Source: Pseudothioclava arenosa
Lineage (GTDB): Bacteria > Pseudomonadota > Alphaproteobacteria > Rhodobacterales > Rhodobacteraceae
Reading direction: 5' to 3'
Length of the DNA: 64,000 nt
Assembly: GCF_002358085.1 (NCBI RefSeq)
Contig: NZ_NTJD01000002.1
Location: 340,387 to 404,386 of the forward strand
The position numbers and the translations under genes are program-made. Below are positions 40,610 to 51,033 of this stretch, piece after piece. The number at the start of each line of letters is the position of its first letter. Positions within the stretch are counted from its first letter, which is position 1. A model generated the notes under the pieces. The model was not told the DNA's origin. It searched no databases and saw only the letters and a program-made list of their open reading frames with translations.

Positions 40610-41248
40610 ATGAGTGAAATAGCCGAATTCGAACGCCGGATCAGCTTTGCGCTGGAGCGGGTCGAGCGCGGGTTCGAGGCGGCGATGGCGCGTGCCGAGG
40701 CGATCCGCGCGGCCGAAGCCGCTGATTTTGCTGCGGCTGCAGCGCAGGTCGAGGCTGCCTTGGCGGAAACCCAAGAGATGGGGCAATCTGCCGCGCCGGT
40801 AGTGGCGCCTGCGGAGGCTCCCGTGACCACGCCCGATCCCGCGCAAGAGGCTGAACTGGCGCAGTTGCGCGAGGCTCTCGATGCCGAACGCATGGCCAAT
40901 GCGCAGCTTTCCGAGCGCGTCCGTGCGATCCGCGAAAAGCAGGAAAACACGCTGTCGGCGCTGGAAAAGCGGCTTGCGGCGACGACCCGCGCGCTCGAAG
41001 CGCTGAAGGCCGAGGCCAGCCGCCTCAAACGTGCGAATGCCGATCTTGCGGCGGCTAATCAGTCGCTGGTCGCGGCTGGTCCCGAAGGGGCAGGGGCGCT
41101 GGTCAATCGCGCGATGCAGGCCGAGCTGGAATCCCTGCGCGCAGCGCGTGGCGCCGAGGCCGCCGAACTCGCCGACCTGATCTCGGCGCTTGAGCCGGTG
41201 CTCGACGAGGCCGAGGCCCGCAGCAAGACGGAGACGAAGGATGCCTGA
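40610..41248 (+). CDS. coiled-coil protein upstream of zapA
   Basis: A 212-aa protein made of Ala/Glu/Arg-rich heptads: a first helix at about 1-50 (IAEFERRISFALERVERGFEAAM), a Pro/Ala linker at about 60-82, and a long coiled coil from about 85 to 200 (LAQLREALDAERMANAQL, NTLSALEKRLAATTRALEALKAEA). No enzymatic motif. The ATG at 40610 follows GAGCGGGG. It overlaps the zapA start by 8 bp, so the two are coupled. The gene order suggests a partner of ZapA at the division ring, a role filled in gammaproteobacteria by the coiled-coil ZapB; this is inference from position only. Confidence 0.75.
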   Translation: MSEIAEFERRISFALERVERGFEAAMARAEAIRAAEAADFAAAAAQVEAALAETQEMGQSAAPVVAPAEAPVTTPDPAQEAELAQLREALDAERMANAQLSERVRAIREKQENTLSALEKRLAATTRALEALKAEASRLKRANADLAAANQSLVAAGPEGAGALVNRAMQAELESLRAARGAEAAELADLISALEPVLDEAEARSKTETKDA

Positions 41249-41618
41249 GATCACGATCAGCATTGGCGGGCGCAATTTCTCGGTGGCCTGTCAGGCCGGA
41301 GAGGAACATTTCCTGCATGCCGCCGCCGGTATGCTCGACACTGAGGCGCAGACGCTCCTGTCGCAGATCGGGCGGATCCCGGAGAGCCGGATGCTCCTGA
41401 TGGCGGGGCTGATGCTGGCCGACAAGACGGCGGGCGTCGAGGATCAGATCCGGGCCGCCGAGGCGCGGATCCTGGAGCTGGAGGCGCAGCTGCGCGATGC
41501 GCGCGAAAACCGCCCCCACCTTGAGGTGCCGGTGGTGCCGCAAGAGGTGACCGACACGCTGGCCGAACTCGCCGCGCGTGCCGAAAGCCTGGCCGACAAG
41601 ATCGAAGAGCGCGGCTGA
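41241..41618 (+). CDS. zapA: cell division protein ZapA
   Basis: A 125-aa ZapA, which crosslinks FtsZ filaments in the division ring. The N-terminal domain starts MPEITISIGGRNFSVACQAGEE, the family signature with the conserved xIxGxxYxIxC-like strand pair and then EEHFLHAAAGMLDTEA, followed by a coiled coil used for tetramer formation. ATG at 41241 overlaps the preceding stop and has GAAGG upstream. A short Ala/Arg helix ends the protein. The terminator hairpin lies 26 bases after the stop, leaving no room for the 6S RNA that often follows zapA. Confidence 0.93.
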   Translation: MPEITISIGGRNFSVACQAGEEHFLHAAAGMLDTEAQTLLSQIGRIPESRMLLMAGLMLADKTAGVEDQIRAAEARILELEAQLRDARENRPHLEVPVVPQEVTDTLAELAARAESLADKIEERG

Positions 41619-41643
41619 TCGCTGCCACAGCCTGAAACGCAAA

Positions 41644-41663
41644 ACGGGCCCCGCGGGGCCCGT
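41644..41663. terminator. bidirectional terminator between zapA and purF
   Basis: Perfect 9-bp stem ACGGGCCCC / GGGGCCCGT around GC. On the minus strand it is followed by TTTTGCGTTT, on the plus strand by TCTGTTGT. It serves both convergent genes. Confidence 0.85.
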
Positions 41664-41685
41664 TCTGTTGTGTCTGATGCCGGCC

Positions 41686-43164
41686 TCAGCCCGCGCAGGG
41701 CGCCTTGACCTTGAAGCCTTTTTCCAGCTGGTCGGCGGGCGCGATCGGGTATTCGCCCGAGAAACAGGCGTCGCAATATTGCGGGCAGGCGGCGTTGCGC
41801 CCGTCCTGCGCGCCGGTCGCGCGGTAAAGCCCGTCGAGCGAGATGAATTTCAGGCTGTCGACGCCGATCCAGTCGCGCATCTCGTCCTCGCTCATCCGCG
41901 CGGCCAAGAGCTTTTCGCGATCGGGCGTATCGACGCCGTAGAAGCAGGGCCAGGCGGTCGGCGGGGAGGCGATGCGGAAATGCACCTCGGCGGCGCCCGC
42001 ATCAAGGATCATCTCCTTGATCTTGCGCGAGGTGGTGCCGCGCACGACCGAGTCGTCAACGAGGATCACCCGCTTGCCCTTGATCAGCGTCTTGTTGACG
42101 TTGAGCTTGAGGCGCACGCCCATGTTGCGGATGTGCTCGGTCGGCTCGATGAAGGTGCGGCCCATGTACTGGTTGCGCACGATGCCGAGCGCGAAGGGAA
42201 TGCCCGAGGCCTGCGAGAAGCCGATCGCGGCGGGCGTGCCCGAATCCGGCACCGGGCAGACGAGGTCGGCATCGACCGGCGCTTCGCGTGCCAGTTCGAC
42301 ACCGATCTGCAGCCGGGTTTCATAGACCGAACGCCCGTCGATGAAGCTGTCGGGGCGCGAGAAATAGACATGCTCGAAGATGCAGAACCGCGAGGGCGCG
42401 GGCTGGAAGGGCCGGGTGCTCTCGATCTTGCCGTCCTGGATCACGACCATCTCGCCGGGCGCGATTTCACGCACGAATTCGGCGCCGATGATGTCGAGCG
42501 CGCAGGTTTCGGAGCTGAGCACGAAACCGTTGTCGCCGATCCGGCCCAGCACCAGCGGGCGCACGCCCAGTGGATCGCGCACGCCGATCAGCTTGGTGCG
42601 CGTCATCGCGACGACCGAGAACGCGCCCTCGACGCGGCGCAGCGCATCGGCGATGCGGTCGGCATGGGTCTTCTGGATCGAGCGCGCCATCAGGTGGATG
42701 ATGCATTCCGAATCCGAGCTGGACTGGAAGATCGCGCCATGGTCGATCAGCTCGCGGCGCAGAGCCTCGGCATTGGTCAGGTTGCCGTTGTGGGCAATCG
42801 CGGCGCCGCCCATCGAGAACTCGCCGAAGAAGGGCTGCACGTCGCGGATCGCGGCGGCCTTCGAGCCGGCGGTCGAGTAGCGCACATGGCCGATGCCAAG
42901 CGCGCCGGGAAGGGTTTCCATCACCGAGGCCTTGGTGAAGTTGTCGCGCACATAGCCGAAGCGATGGGCCGAATTGAACCCTTTCTCGCCGTCATGGGTG
43001 ATGATGCCGCCCGCTTCCTGACCGCGGTGCTGCAGCGCATGCAGGCCGAGCGCCACGAAATTCGCGGCATCCGCCACGCCGATTACGCCGAAGACCCCGC
43101 ATTCTTCCTTGAGCTTGTCGTCATCGAACGGATGCGAAAGGAACGGCTTGCACGGCTGGGTCAT
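41686..43164 (-). CDS. purF: amidophosphoribosyltransferase
   Basis: First committed step of purine synthesis: PRPP plus glutamine gives phosphoribosylamine. The 492-aa protein carries a short propeptide, the N-terminal nucleophile Cys at residue 22 in EECGVFGVIG, and the PRPP loop VILVDDSVVRGTT. Cysteines matching the four [4Fe-4S] ligands of the Bacillus-type enzyme are visible: SSETCALD, WPCFYGVD and the CxxC of QYCDACFSGEYP. So this is the iron-sulfur, propeptide-processed type. Upstream in the same direction are cvpA and radA, the usual purF neighbourhood. Confidence 0.96.
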   Translation of the reverse strand: MTQPCKPFLSHPFDDDKLKEECGVFGVIGVADAANFVALGLHALQHRGQEAGGIITHDGEKGFNSAHRFGYVRDNFTKASVMETLPGALGIGHVRYSTAGSKAAAIRDVQPFFGEFSMGGAAIAHNGNLTNAEALRRELIDHGAIFQSSSDSECIIHLMARSIQKTHADRIADALRRVEGAFSVVAMTRTKLIGVRDPLGVRPLVLGRIGDNGFVLSSETCALDIIGAEFVREIAPGEMVVIQDGKIESTRPFQPAPSRFCIFEHVYFSRPDSFIDGRSVYETRLQIGVELAREAPVDADLVCPVPDSGTPAAIGFSQASGIPFALGIVRNQYMGRTFIEPTEHIRNMGVRLKLNVNKTLIKGKRVILVDDSVVRGTTSRKIKEMILDAGAAEVHFRIASPPTAWPCFYGVDTPDREKLLAARMSEDEMRDWIGVDSLKFISLDGLYRATGAQDGRNAACPQYCDACFSGEYPIAPADQLEKGFKVKAPCAG

Positions 43165-43286
43165 GGCGTGGGGCTCCGTTGGGGGATTTGGCGCCCGTTT
43201 ATAGCGAAACGCGAGGGGTGTTAAGCCCTCGCGCGACCAAATCTGTCATTCCGGCGTCACGAAAGCGCATCTGCGCCCCGTCTCGC

Positions 43287-43850
43287 TTAATTGCTGGGCT
43301 TCGGGCAGGCCGCCACGAGGTCGTTATAGCGCGCCACGATCCATGCGGGCGCATCGTCGGGGATGGTGTCGTTCATCTGGCCGCTCATCTGGCCGAAGAC
43401 CTTGAGCGAGCGCGACTCATCGACCATGGGCACGGTGCCGGCCACGCCGATCTCCTGATAGATCAGCAGCGCGACCGCGACGAGGATCGCACCGCGTGCC
43501 ACGCCGAAGAGGAACCCAAGCCCCTGATCCAGCCCGCCAAGCGCCGAATGCTGCACCATCGAGGCAAACAGCGGCGTGAGCAGCGAAAACACCACCAGCG
43601 CCAGCGCGAACACCCCGGCAAAGCCAGCGATCGTCGCCAGCTCGCAGCTGTCGCCGATGAACTTGTCGAGCACCGGGATCTGCGCCACCAGCGGGCGGGC
43701 AGGCTCGGCGAACATATAGGCCACGACAGCCGCCGCGCCCCAGCCGATGATCGCCAGCCCCTCGCGCACGAAACCGCGCGAATAGGCCAGAATCGCCGAG
43801 AGCACGATCACCCCCGCCACGACGCCGTCGATGATGGTGAAGCCTTCCAT
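43287..43850 (-). CDS. cvpA: CvpA family membrane protein
   Basis: A 187-aa protein with four or five hydrophobic helices in the first 120 residues (GFTIIDGVVAGVIVLSAILAY at the start) followed by a soluble C-terminal tail of about 60 residues. CvpA was named for colicin V production but is a general envelope protein whose gene precedes purF in many bacteria, as here, with 122 bp between. Its mechanism is unknown; a role in envelope integrity is reported for the family. It follows radA by about 30 bp and is probably co-transcribed with it. Confidence 0.92.
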   Translation of the reverse strand: MEGFTIIDGVVAGVIVLSAILAYSRGFVREGLAIIGWGAAAVVAYMFAEPARPLVAQIPVLDKFIGDSCELATIAGFAGVFALALVVFSLLTPLFASMVQHSALGGLDQGLGFLFGVARGAILVAVALLIYQEIGVAGTVPMVDESRSLKVFGQMSGQMNDTIPDDAPAWIVARYNDLVAACPKPSN

Positions 43851-43883
43851 GGACGGTCGCGCCCCCTGTTTTCCGTGGGCGCG

Positions 43884-45251
<1,368 letters not shown>

Positions 45252-45329
45252 GGATCACAGAAAGCAGAACTTTAGGTGAACATCAAGAAAAAAGGGGCGC
45301 TGCCCCTCTGGCCCGTTCCGGGCCATTCA

Positions 45330-45388
45330 CCCCGGGATATTTCCGGCAAAATGAAGGCCCTTTCATCGAGCCTGAAATACTCCGGGGG
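45330..45388. repeat. dispersed repeats, families B and C side by side
   Basis: Family B copy (CCCCGGGATATTT through GGCAAAATGAAGG, 45330-45357) directly followed by a family C copy (TTTCATCGAGCCTGAAATAC at 45361-45380 with TCCGGGGG after it). Other copies: B at 63762-63789; C at 48527-48545 and 55257-55280. All are intergenic. Confidence 0.7.
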
Positions 45389-45413
45389 AGGCCGCAGGCC
45401 GGGGGCGGAGCCC

Positions 45414-45848
45414 CTAGCGGCGCTTTTCCAGGATCGAGATTGCCAGCGAGGCCAGCACGCAGCCGGTGAACAGGTAAAGCCCCCAGCCGGTCTCGATCCG
45501 GCCGAGCCCCACGCCCTTGGCCAGCACGATGTAAAGCGCGATCAGGAAGATGTCGGCCATGGCGAGCTTGCCCAGCATGCTCAGCGCCGGCACGATCTTG
45601 CGCGAGGCCAGCCCGAACTGCACCAGCGCGAGGCCGATGGTCTTCAGATAGGGCGCGAAGAGCGCGAAGAAGGTGACGACCAGCGCGAGGAACACGTCCT
45701 TTTGCCAAAGCGCCTGCAGCCCCGAGAGTACCGAGATTTCATCAAGCTCGAAAAACGGCAGGAGCCCTGCGCGAAGAAGCGGCGCCACCCAGGCCAGCGG
45801 GAACAGCACCAGAAGCGCGAGGTTCAGGTATCGCAGCGCGCGTTTCAC
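45414..45848 (-). CDS. paraquat-inducible protein A (PqiA) family membrane protein
   Basis: A 144-aa membrane protein with about four helices and the PqiA-type signatures FPLAWVAPLLR near the start and VTFFALFAPYLKTIGLAL and LGKLAMADIFLIALYIVLAKG in the middle. This is a single PqiA half-domain without the zinc-ribbon Cys. The family works with MCE-type lipid transporters. Its start overlaps the stop of the mlaF-like gene (ATGA), tying it to the Mla-type ABC transporter encoded upstream. Confidence 0.88.
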   Translation of the reverse strand: MKRALRYLNLALLVLFPLAWVAPLLRAGLLPFFELDEISVLSGLQALWQKDVFLALVVTFFALFAPYLKTIGLALVQFGLASRKIVPALSMLGKLAMADIFLIALYIVLAKGVGLGRIETGWGLYLFTGCVLASLAISILEKRR

Positions 45849-46591
45849 CGCACGGCCTCGATCGGGCCTTCGGCGCGGCCATGGATGAATTGTTGCACGT
45901 AAGGGTCTGGTGTTGCGTCCATCTCTGCAATCGGCCCGGTCCAGCGCACCTTGCCGCCATGGATCATCGCAACCCGGTCGGCGATCGCGCGCACCGAAGA
46001 CATGTCATGGGTGATCGTCATCGCGGTCGCGCCCATTTCGGTCACGATCTCGCGGATCAGCTCGTTGATGACGCCCGCCATGATCGGATCGAGGCCGGTG
46101 GTGGGTTCGTCGAAAAAGATGATCTCGGGCTCGGCGGCGATGGCGCGGGCAAGCCCCACGCGTTTTTGCATGCCGCCCGACAGCTCGGCGGGGAACAGGT
46201 CGGCGACCTCGGGGGCAAGCCCCACACGGCGCAGCTTTTCGATGGCGATCTCTCGCGCCTCGGATTTCGGGCGTTTCAGCGGCCCGCGCATCAGCCGGAA
46301 GGCCACGTTTTGCCAGATGCTGAGGGAGTCGAACAGCGCGCCGCCCTGAAACAGCATGCCGAAGCGGGCGAGGAAGGCATCGCGGTCGCCCTCGCGTACG
46401 TCGCGCCCGTCAAGCGTGATCGTACCGCTGTCGGGCGTGACGAGGCCGAGGATGCATTTCAGCAGCACCGACTTGCCCGTGCCCGAGCCGCCGATGATCA
46501 CCATGCTCTCGGACTTGGGCACGACCAGATCGACCCCGCGCAACACGTGGTTCGAGCCGAAGGATTTGGTGACGCCTGCGAGTTCGATCAT
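45845..46591 (-). CDS. mlaF: ABC transporter ATP-binding protein (MlaF type)
   Basis: A 248-aa ABC ATPase: Walker A as GGSGTGKSVLLK, signature ELSGGMQKRVGLARA, Walker B IIFFDEPTTGLDP. The GMxKR variant in the signature and length fit MlaF, the ATPase of the MlaFEDB phospholipid transporter that keeps outer-membrane lipid asymmetry. It overlaps the permease gene upstream (4 bp) and the PqiA gene downstream (4 bp). The substrate-binding MCE protein (MlaD) is not encoded here and must lie elsewhere. Confidence 0.93.
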   Translation of the reverse strand: MIELAGVTKSFGSNHVLRGVDLVVPKSESMVIIGGSGTGKSVLLKCILGLVTPDSGTITLDGRDVREGDRDAFLARFGMLFQGGALFDSLSIWQNVAFRLMRGPLKRPKSEAREIAIEKLRRVGLAPEVADLFPAELSGGMQKRVGLARAIAAEPEIIFFDEPTTGLDPIMAGVINELIREIVTEMGATAMTITHDMSSVRAIADRVAMIHGGKVRWTGPIAEMDATPDPYVQQFIHGRAEGPIEAVR

Positions 46592-47370
46592 GCCGAGAAG
46601 AAGACCTCCGTCAGCAGGTAGTTCGCCGCGAGGATCGCCACCGAGGCCGCCACCACCGCCGATTTCGTCGCCCGCCCCACGCCCTGCGCGCCACGGCCCG
46701 AATTCATGCCGAAATAGCAGCCCATGATCGCCACGATGAAGCCGAAGGCCGCGCCTTTCACGAGGCCCGAGCCGACATCCCAGAATTCAAGGTAATCCCA
46801 GGTGTTTTTCAGGTAGGTGGCCGAGTTGAACCCGAGCCGCCCGGTGCCGACCATCCAACCGCCCATGATGCCGATGATATCGCCCACGCCCACCAGCAGC
46901 GGCACGCTCGCCGTGGCCGCCAGAATCCGCGGCACGGTCAGGTATTTCATCGGGTTGGTCGACAGGGTGACCAGCGCGTCGATCTGCTCGGTCACCTTCA
47001 TCGTGCCGATCTCGGCGGCGATGGAGCTGGCCACGCGCGCGGCCACCATCAGCCCGCCCAGCACCGGCCCCAACTCGCGCACCATGCCGATCGCGGTGAT
47101 CGAGGGCACCACGGCCTCGGCCGAGAACCGCGCGCCGCCCGCGTAGATCTGAAGCGCCAGCGCCGCGCCGGTGAACAGCGCCGTCAGCCCCACGACGGGC
47201 AGGCTCAGCCAGCCGATCTGCAGGCAGGCGATCAGGAATTCGCGTCCGTAGAAGGGGGGTCGGAACAGGTGCGACACCGCCTCGGCGGCGAATAGCGCCA
47301 CCCGCCCGATTGCCGCCAACCCGCCCAGCGTCACGCGCCCGAGCGCGCCCAGCGGGGCTAGGATGCCCAT
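46588..47370 (-). CDS. mlaE: ABC transporter permease (MlaE type)
   Basis: A 260-aa permease of the MlaE/YrbE family with five or six helices. Conserved family segments are seen: FLIACLQIGWLSLPVVGLTALFTG split over the first helices, REL-GPVL as VRELGPVLGGLMVAARVASSIAAEIGTM and the coupling-helix region ALVTLSTNPMKYLTVPR. It shares one base with the alanine racemase stop upstream and four with mlaF. The unit alr-mlaE-mlaF-pqiA therefore looks like one tightly coupled operon. Confidence 0.93.
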   Translation of the reverse strand: MGILAPLGALGRVTLGGLAAIGRVALFAAEAVSHLFRPPFYGREFLIACLQIGWLSLPVVGLTALFTGAALALQIYAGGARFSAEAVVPSITAIGMVRELGPVLGGLMVAARVASSIAAEIGTMKVTEQIDALVTLSTNPMKYLTVPRILAATASVPLLVGVGDIIGIMGGWMVGTGRLGFNSATYLKNTWDYLEFWDVGSGLVKGAAFGFIVAIMGCYFGMNSGRGAQGVGRATKSAVVAASVAILAANYLLTEVFFSA

Positions 47371-48416
47371 CAGGCGCCCCCCGAATAGCGCCGGGTATAG
47401 CGCGCGCCGAGGCTGGTCAGGATTTCATAGCCGATCGTGCCCGCAACCTCGGCCAGATCATCGACGCCCTGTTCGGGGCAGAGGATGTCGAGCGCCTTCG
47501 GCACTTGGGTCAGATGGGTGACATCGACCGTGATCAGGTCCATCGATACGCGTCCGACGACCGGGCAGGGCGTGCCATCGGCCCAAAGCGTCGCCTTGCT
47601 GGACAGCGTGCGATGCAGCCCGTCGGCATAGCCCGCCGAGACGGTCGCGATCACGCTGTCGATCTCGGCCACCCAGGTGTTCGAGTACCCCACGCTCTCG
47701 CCCGCAGCCACATCGCGCGTCTGCACCACCGGCAGCGACAGCCGCGCCACCGGGCGTGCCGCCTCGAACGGCATGCCGCCATACATCCCGATGCCGGGGC
47801 GGGTGACGTCGAAGTGATACTCCGGCCCGAGCAGGATGCCCCCCGTCGCCGAAAGCGAGCGCGGCAGGTCCAGACCGTCGGTCATATAGTGGAACGCCTC
47901 GAGCTGCTGGCGGTTCATCGGGTGGTCGGGCTCGTCGGCACAGGCAAGGTGGCTCATCACCAGCTTCGGGCCCGCGCCCAGAACCAGGGGTGCCACCGCC
48001 TCCCATTCGCCGGCCTCCATGCCGAGCCGGTTCATCCCGGTATCGAGCTGCACCCCGAAGGGGGCGCCGGGCAGTGCCTCGAAATGGCGCGTCACCTGTT
48101 CGATCGAGTTCAGCATCGGGATCAGCCCGAGATCGCCGATGATATCGGTATCCCCCGCCATATGCCCCGAGAACACGTGGATAGCCACGCCCTCGCCAAG
48201 CGCCTCGCGCACCTGCGCGCCTTCCTCGGCGGCGGCGACAAAGAATTTCCGGCACCCGGCCCGGGCCAGATGGCGTGCAACGCGCCCGGCCCCCAGCCCA
48301 TAGCTGTCGGCCTTCACCACAGCGCCGGTTTCCGTCGCCGGGCCGGTCAATGCATCAAGCGCGCGCCAGTTGGCGAGCACTGCGTCGAGATCAATATGAA
48401 GCGTTCCAGTAGCCAT
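47370..48416 (-). CDS. alr: alanine racemase
   Basis: PLP enzyme making D-alanine for peptidoglycan. The 348-aa protein starts [15 protein letters not shown] and the PLP lysine lies in [19 protein letters not shown]. The second catalytic base, a Tyr, is expected in [12 protein letters not shown]. The barrel ends with the usual beta domain ([11 protein letters not shown]). It is followed without gap by the lipid-transport genes mlaE-mlaF, so wall-precursor and outer-membrane-lipid functions share a transcript. Confidence 0.95.
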   Translation of the reverse strand: MATGTLHIDLDAVLANWRALDALTGPATETGAVVKADSYGLGAGRVARHLARAGCRKFFVAAAEEGAQVREALGEGVAIHVFSGHMAGDTDIIGDLGLIPMLNSIEQVTRHFEALPGAPFGVQLDTGMNRLGMEAGEWEAVAPLVLGAGPKLVMSHLACADEPDHPMNRQQLEAFHYMTDGLDLPRSLSATGGILLGPEYHFDVTRPGIGMYGGMPFEAARPVARLSLPVVQTRDVAAGESVGYSNTWVAEIDSVIATVSAGYADGLHRTLSSKATLWADGTPCPVVGRVSMDLITVDVTHLTQVPKALDILCPEQGVDDLAEVAGTIGYEILTSLGARYTRRYSGGA

Positions 48417-48526
48417 GGCCGATTTCTTGAGTGCTCCCCGGCGAAGGTCAAGCGGAATTGGTGCCGCGCCCGTGCTGGGGGGCGATTTGTTGCCGCGGGC
48501 AGGGGCGCGCCGCCCCTTTCATCGAG

Positions 48527-48545
48527 CCCGAAATACTCCGGGGTG
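48527..48545 (+). repeat. dispersed repeat, family C
   Basis: TTTCATCGAGCCCGAAATAC with TCCGGGGTG after it, between alr and dnaB; matches copies at 45361 and 55257. Confidence 0.65.
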
Positions 48546-48587
48546 AATTTTGCCGAAGGCAAAAGAGGGGCCGCGCCCCTCCTGCAC

Positions 48588-50075
48588 TCAGAACCCGTCC
48601 GAGCCGTCGCCCTGCCAGGGTTGCGCCAGATCCGAGAAGCGGGTGAAGCGACCCTCAAACGCCAGCTCGACCGCGCCGATCGGCCCGTGACGTTGCTTGC
48701 CGATGATCACCTCGGCCTTGCCATGGACCTTTTCCATCACCGCCTGCCATTCGGCCATCTTGTCCAGCTCGTGATCCGAGGGCTTCTCGCGCTCGCGGTA
48801 ATATTCGTCGCGATAGACGAACATCACCACGTCGGCATCCTGCTCGATCGAGCCCGATTCGCGCAGGTCCGACAGCTGCGGACGCTTGTCTTCGCGGCTT
48901 TCCACGGTCCGGCTCAGCTGCGACAGCGCCACCACCGGGATGTTCAGTTCCTTGGCGATCGCCTTTAGCCCCATCGAGATTTCGGCAATCTCCTGCACGC
49001 GGTTCTCGCCCTTGCCGGTGCCGCGCAACAGCTGCAGGTAGTCGACCATCACCACGTCAAGCCCATGCGTGCGCTTCAGCCGCCGGCAGCGCGCGGCGAC
49101 CTGCGAGATTGGCAGGGCAGGGGTGTCGTCGATGTAAAGCGGGCAGGTCTCAAGCGCCTTTGCCGCCTCGACGAAGCGGCGGAACTCGGTCTCGGTCATG
49201 TCGCCGCGACGGATCTGTTCCGAAGGCACTTCGGACGCCTCCGACAGCACCCGCGCCGCCAGCTGCTCGGCTGACATCTCGAGCGAAAAGAACCCCACGA
49301 CGCCACCCTCGACCGCGCCCTCGGAGCCGTCATGGCGGATGCCGCGCTTGTAGGCCTTGGCGATGTTGAAGGCAATGTTGGTCGCGAGCGAGGTTTTCCC
49401 CATCGACGGCCGCCCGGCGAGGATCAGCAAATCCGACGGGTGCAGCCCGCCCAGTTTCTTGTCGAGATCGCGCAGCCCGGTCGAGACACCCGCAAGCCCG
49501 CCGTCGCGCTGATAGGCCGCGTTTGCCGAGCTGACCGCCTCGGTGACCGCCTTGAGAAAGCTCACGAACCCCTTGTCGGCCTGACCCTGCTCGGCGAGGT
49601 TGTAGAGCTTCTGCTCGGCGGCGGTGATCTGTTCTTTCGGGTCGTCCTCGACCACCATCGTCTGCGCACGCGCCGAAATATCGCCGCCCAGCCGGATCAG
49701 CTCGCGCCGGATCGCGAGCTCGTAGATCATCTGCGCATAATCGCGCGCCGCATAGGCCGCGATCGCCGAGCCCGCCAGACGTGCCAGATAGGCCGGGCCA
49801 CCCAGCGCCTTCAGCCCCTCATCCTCTTCGAGGAACGCCTTCAGCGTCACCGGCGAGGCCAGCGCGTTCTTCTGGATGCGCGCGATCGCGACCTCGTAGA
49901 TGCGCTGATGCACGGGCTCAAAGAAATGCTCTGGTTTCACCACCGCCGCGATGCGGTCGAAGATGTCGTTATTCGTCAGGATCGCGCCCAAGAGCTGTTG
50001 CTCGGCCTCGATATTATGGGGCAGGGCGTCGATATTCGCGGGCTCTGCGCCTTGCGGAAGGGTTGCGTCGTTCAT
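48588..50075 (-). CDS. dnaB: replicative DNA helicase
   Basis: Hexameric 5'-3' helicase of the replication fork. The 495-aa protein has the N-terminal helical domain (LPHNIEAEQQLLGAIL), the linker helix, and a RecA-type core with Walker A GRPSMGKTSLATN, DVVMVDYLQLLRG (Walker B) and the SQLSRTVE motif. Standard length. A 259-bp spacer upstream contains two DnaA-box-like sequences. The gene is followed by a dispersed repeat and then alr. Confidence 0.97.
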   Translation of the reverse strand: MNDATLPQGAEPANIDALPHNIEAEQQLLGAILTNNDIFDRIAAVVKPEHFFEPVHQRIYEVAIARIQKNALASPVTLKAFLEEDEGLKALGGPAYLARLAGSAIAAYAARDYAQMIYELAIRRELIRLGGDISARAQTMVVEDDPKEQITAAEQKLYNLAEQGQADKGFVSFLKAVTEAVSSANAAYQRDGGLAGVSTGLRDLDKKLGGLHPSDLLILAGRPSMGKTSLATNIAFNIAKAYKRGIRHDGSEGAVEGGVVGFFSLEMSAEQLAARVLSEASEVPSEQIRRGDMTETEFRRFVEAAKALETCPLYIDDTPALPISQVAARCRRLKRTHGLDVVMVDYLQLLRGTGKGENRVQEIAEISMGLKAIAKELNIPVVALSQLSRTVESREDKRPQLSDLRESGSIEQDADVVMFVYRDEYYREREKPSDHELDKMAEWQAVMEKVHGKAEVIIGKQRHGPIGAVELAFEGRFTRFSDLAQPWQGDGSDGF

Positions 50076-50153
50076 CTCTGCCTCGAATGCCTGCCTGTGT
50101 GCCGTGGCGCCTTCCTAACCGACCGGAGTGACGGAAAGCTATCGGGATAAAAA

Positions 50154-50162
50154 TGTGGAAAA
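50154..50162 (-). promoter_or_regulatory. DnaA-box-like sequence
   Basis: TGTGGAAAA on the plus strand, that is TTTTCCACA on the minus strand, one mismatch from the DnaA consensus TTATCCACA, 79 bp upstream of dnaB. Confidence 0.4.
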
Positions 50163-50286
50163 CCGCGCATCCGAGGCGCGGTTTGCCGAATTTATCGGGT
50201 TGCTGCGGGCGCAGCATACCACATTTGGTAGGCTGCGCGAAGCATCGCGATTCCCGCCGAAATTCGCCCACAAATCATCCCTGCAC

Positions 50287-50295
50287 TTATCCACA
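50287..50295 (+). promoter_or_regulatory. consensus DnaA box upstream of dnaB
   Basis: TTATCCACA, a perfect consensus DnaA box, 212 bp upstream of the dnaB start and 40 bp past the end of pyrE. With the second site at 50154 it could let DnaA control dnaB transcription. Confidence 0.55.
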
Positions 50296-50334
50296 GGAAT
50301 TTTCCGGGGGCCTGACGGCGGGTTTCGCCGGGGC

Positions 50335-51015
50335 TCAGCCCTTTTTGTGGGCCTCTTGCCAGGCGCGCGGCGCCTTGAGGAAATTCTCCACCTCATCAAG
50401 CGTCTCGGCGCTGAAGGCGCCCTGCGCGCGGGCCTCGGCCAGCACATCCCACCAGGTGCAGAGGTAATGCAGCGCGACGCCGTGATCGCCGAGCGTCTTC
50501 TCGGTCTCGGGGAAGATGTCGTAATAGAAGATCACCGCCGTATGCGCGCAGCTCGCGCCGGTGTCGCGGATCGCGTCGACAAAGCTCAGCTTCGAGCCGC
50601 CATCGGTGGTCAGATCCTCGACCAGAAGCACGCGCTGGCCTTCCGACATCGCGCCCTCGATGCGCGCATTGCGCCCATAGCCCTTCGGCTTCTTACGCAC
50701 ATAGGTCATCGGCAGCGCCATCCGCTCGGCCACGAGCGCGGCAAAGGGAATGCCCGCAGTCTCGCCGCCGGCGATATTGTCGAAGGCCTCGAAGCCTGCG
50801 TCGCGCAGCACGGTGATGGTCAGGAAATCCATCAGCGTGGAGCGGATGCGCGGGAAGCTGATCAGCTTGCGGCAGTCGATATAGCTCGGCGACGGCAGGC
50901 CCGAGGCCAGCGTATAGGGCGTCTCGGTGTTGAAATTCACCGCGCCGATTTCAAGCAGCATGCGCGCGGTCAGGCGGGCGATTTCCTCGCGGGTGGGGTA
51001 GGTGCTGGGGATCAT
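50335..51015 (-). CDS. pyrE: orotate phosphoribosyltransferase
   Basis: Adds phosphoribose from PRPP to orotate in pyrimidine synthesis. The 226-aa protein has the PRPP-binding motif [14 protein letters not shown] and earlier [17 protein letters not shown], the catalytic-loop region of the family. The start lies at ATG 51015. It follows pyrC in the same direction, separated by 101 bp of inverted family A repeats; the two pyrimidine genes probably belong together although the repeats may attenuate read-through. Confidence 0.95.
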   Translation of the reverse strand: MIPSTYPTREEIARLTARMLLEIGAVNFNTETPYTLASGLPSPSYIDCRKLISFPRIRSTLMDFLTITVLRDAGFEAFDNIAGGETAGIPFAALVAERMALPMTYVRKKPKGYGRNARIEGAMSEGQRVLLVEDLTTDGGSKLSFVDAIRDTGASCAHTAVIFYYDIFPETEKTLGDHGVALHYLCTWWDVLAEARAQGAFSAETLDEVENFLKAPRAWQEAHKKG

Positions 51016-51033
51016 CTGTCTCGTCCTAAGCTG

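Noticed and set aside
41619..41690. Possible 6S RNA after zapA
   Set aside because: Only 67 bp separate zapA and purF and they are filled by a bidirectional terminator; too short for 6S RNA.
50076..50334. A replication origin at the dnaB/pyrE spacer
   Set aside because: Only two DnaA-like boxes and no clear AT-rich unwinding region; no typical origin neighbours (dnaA, hemE, parAB) nearby.
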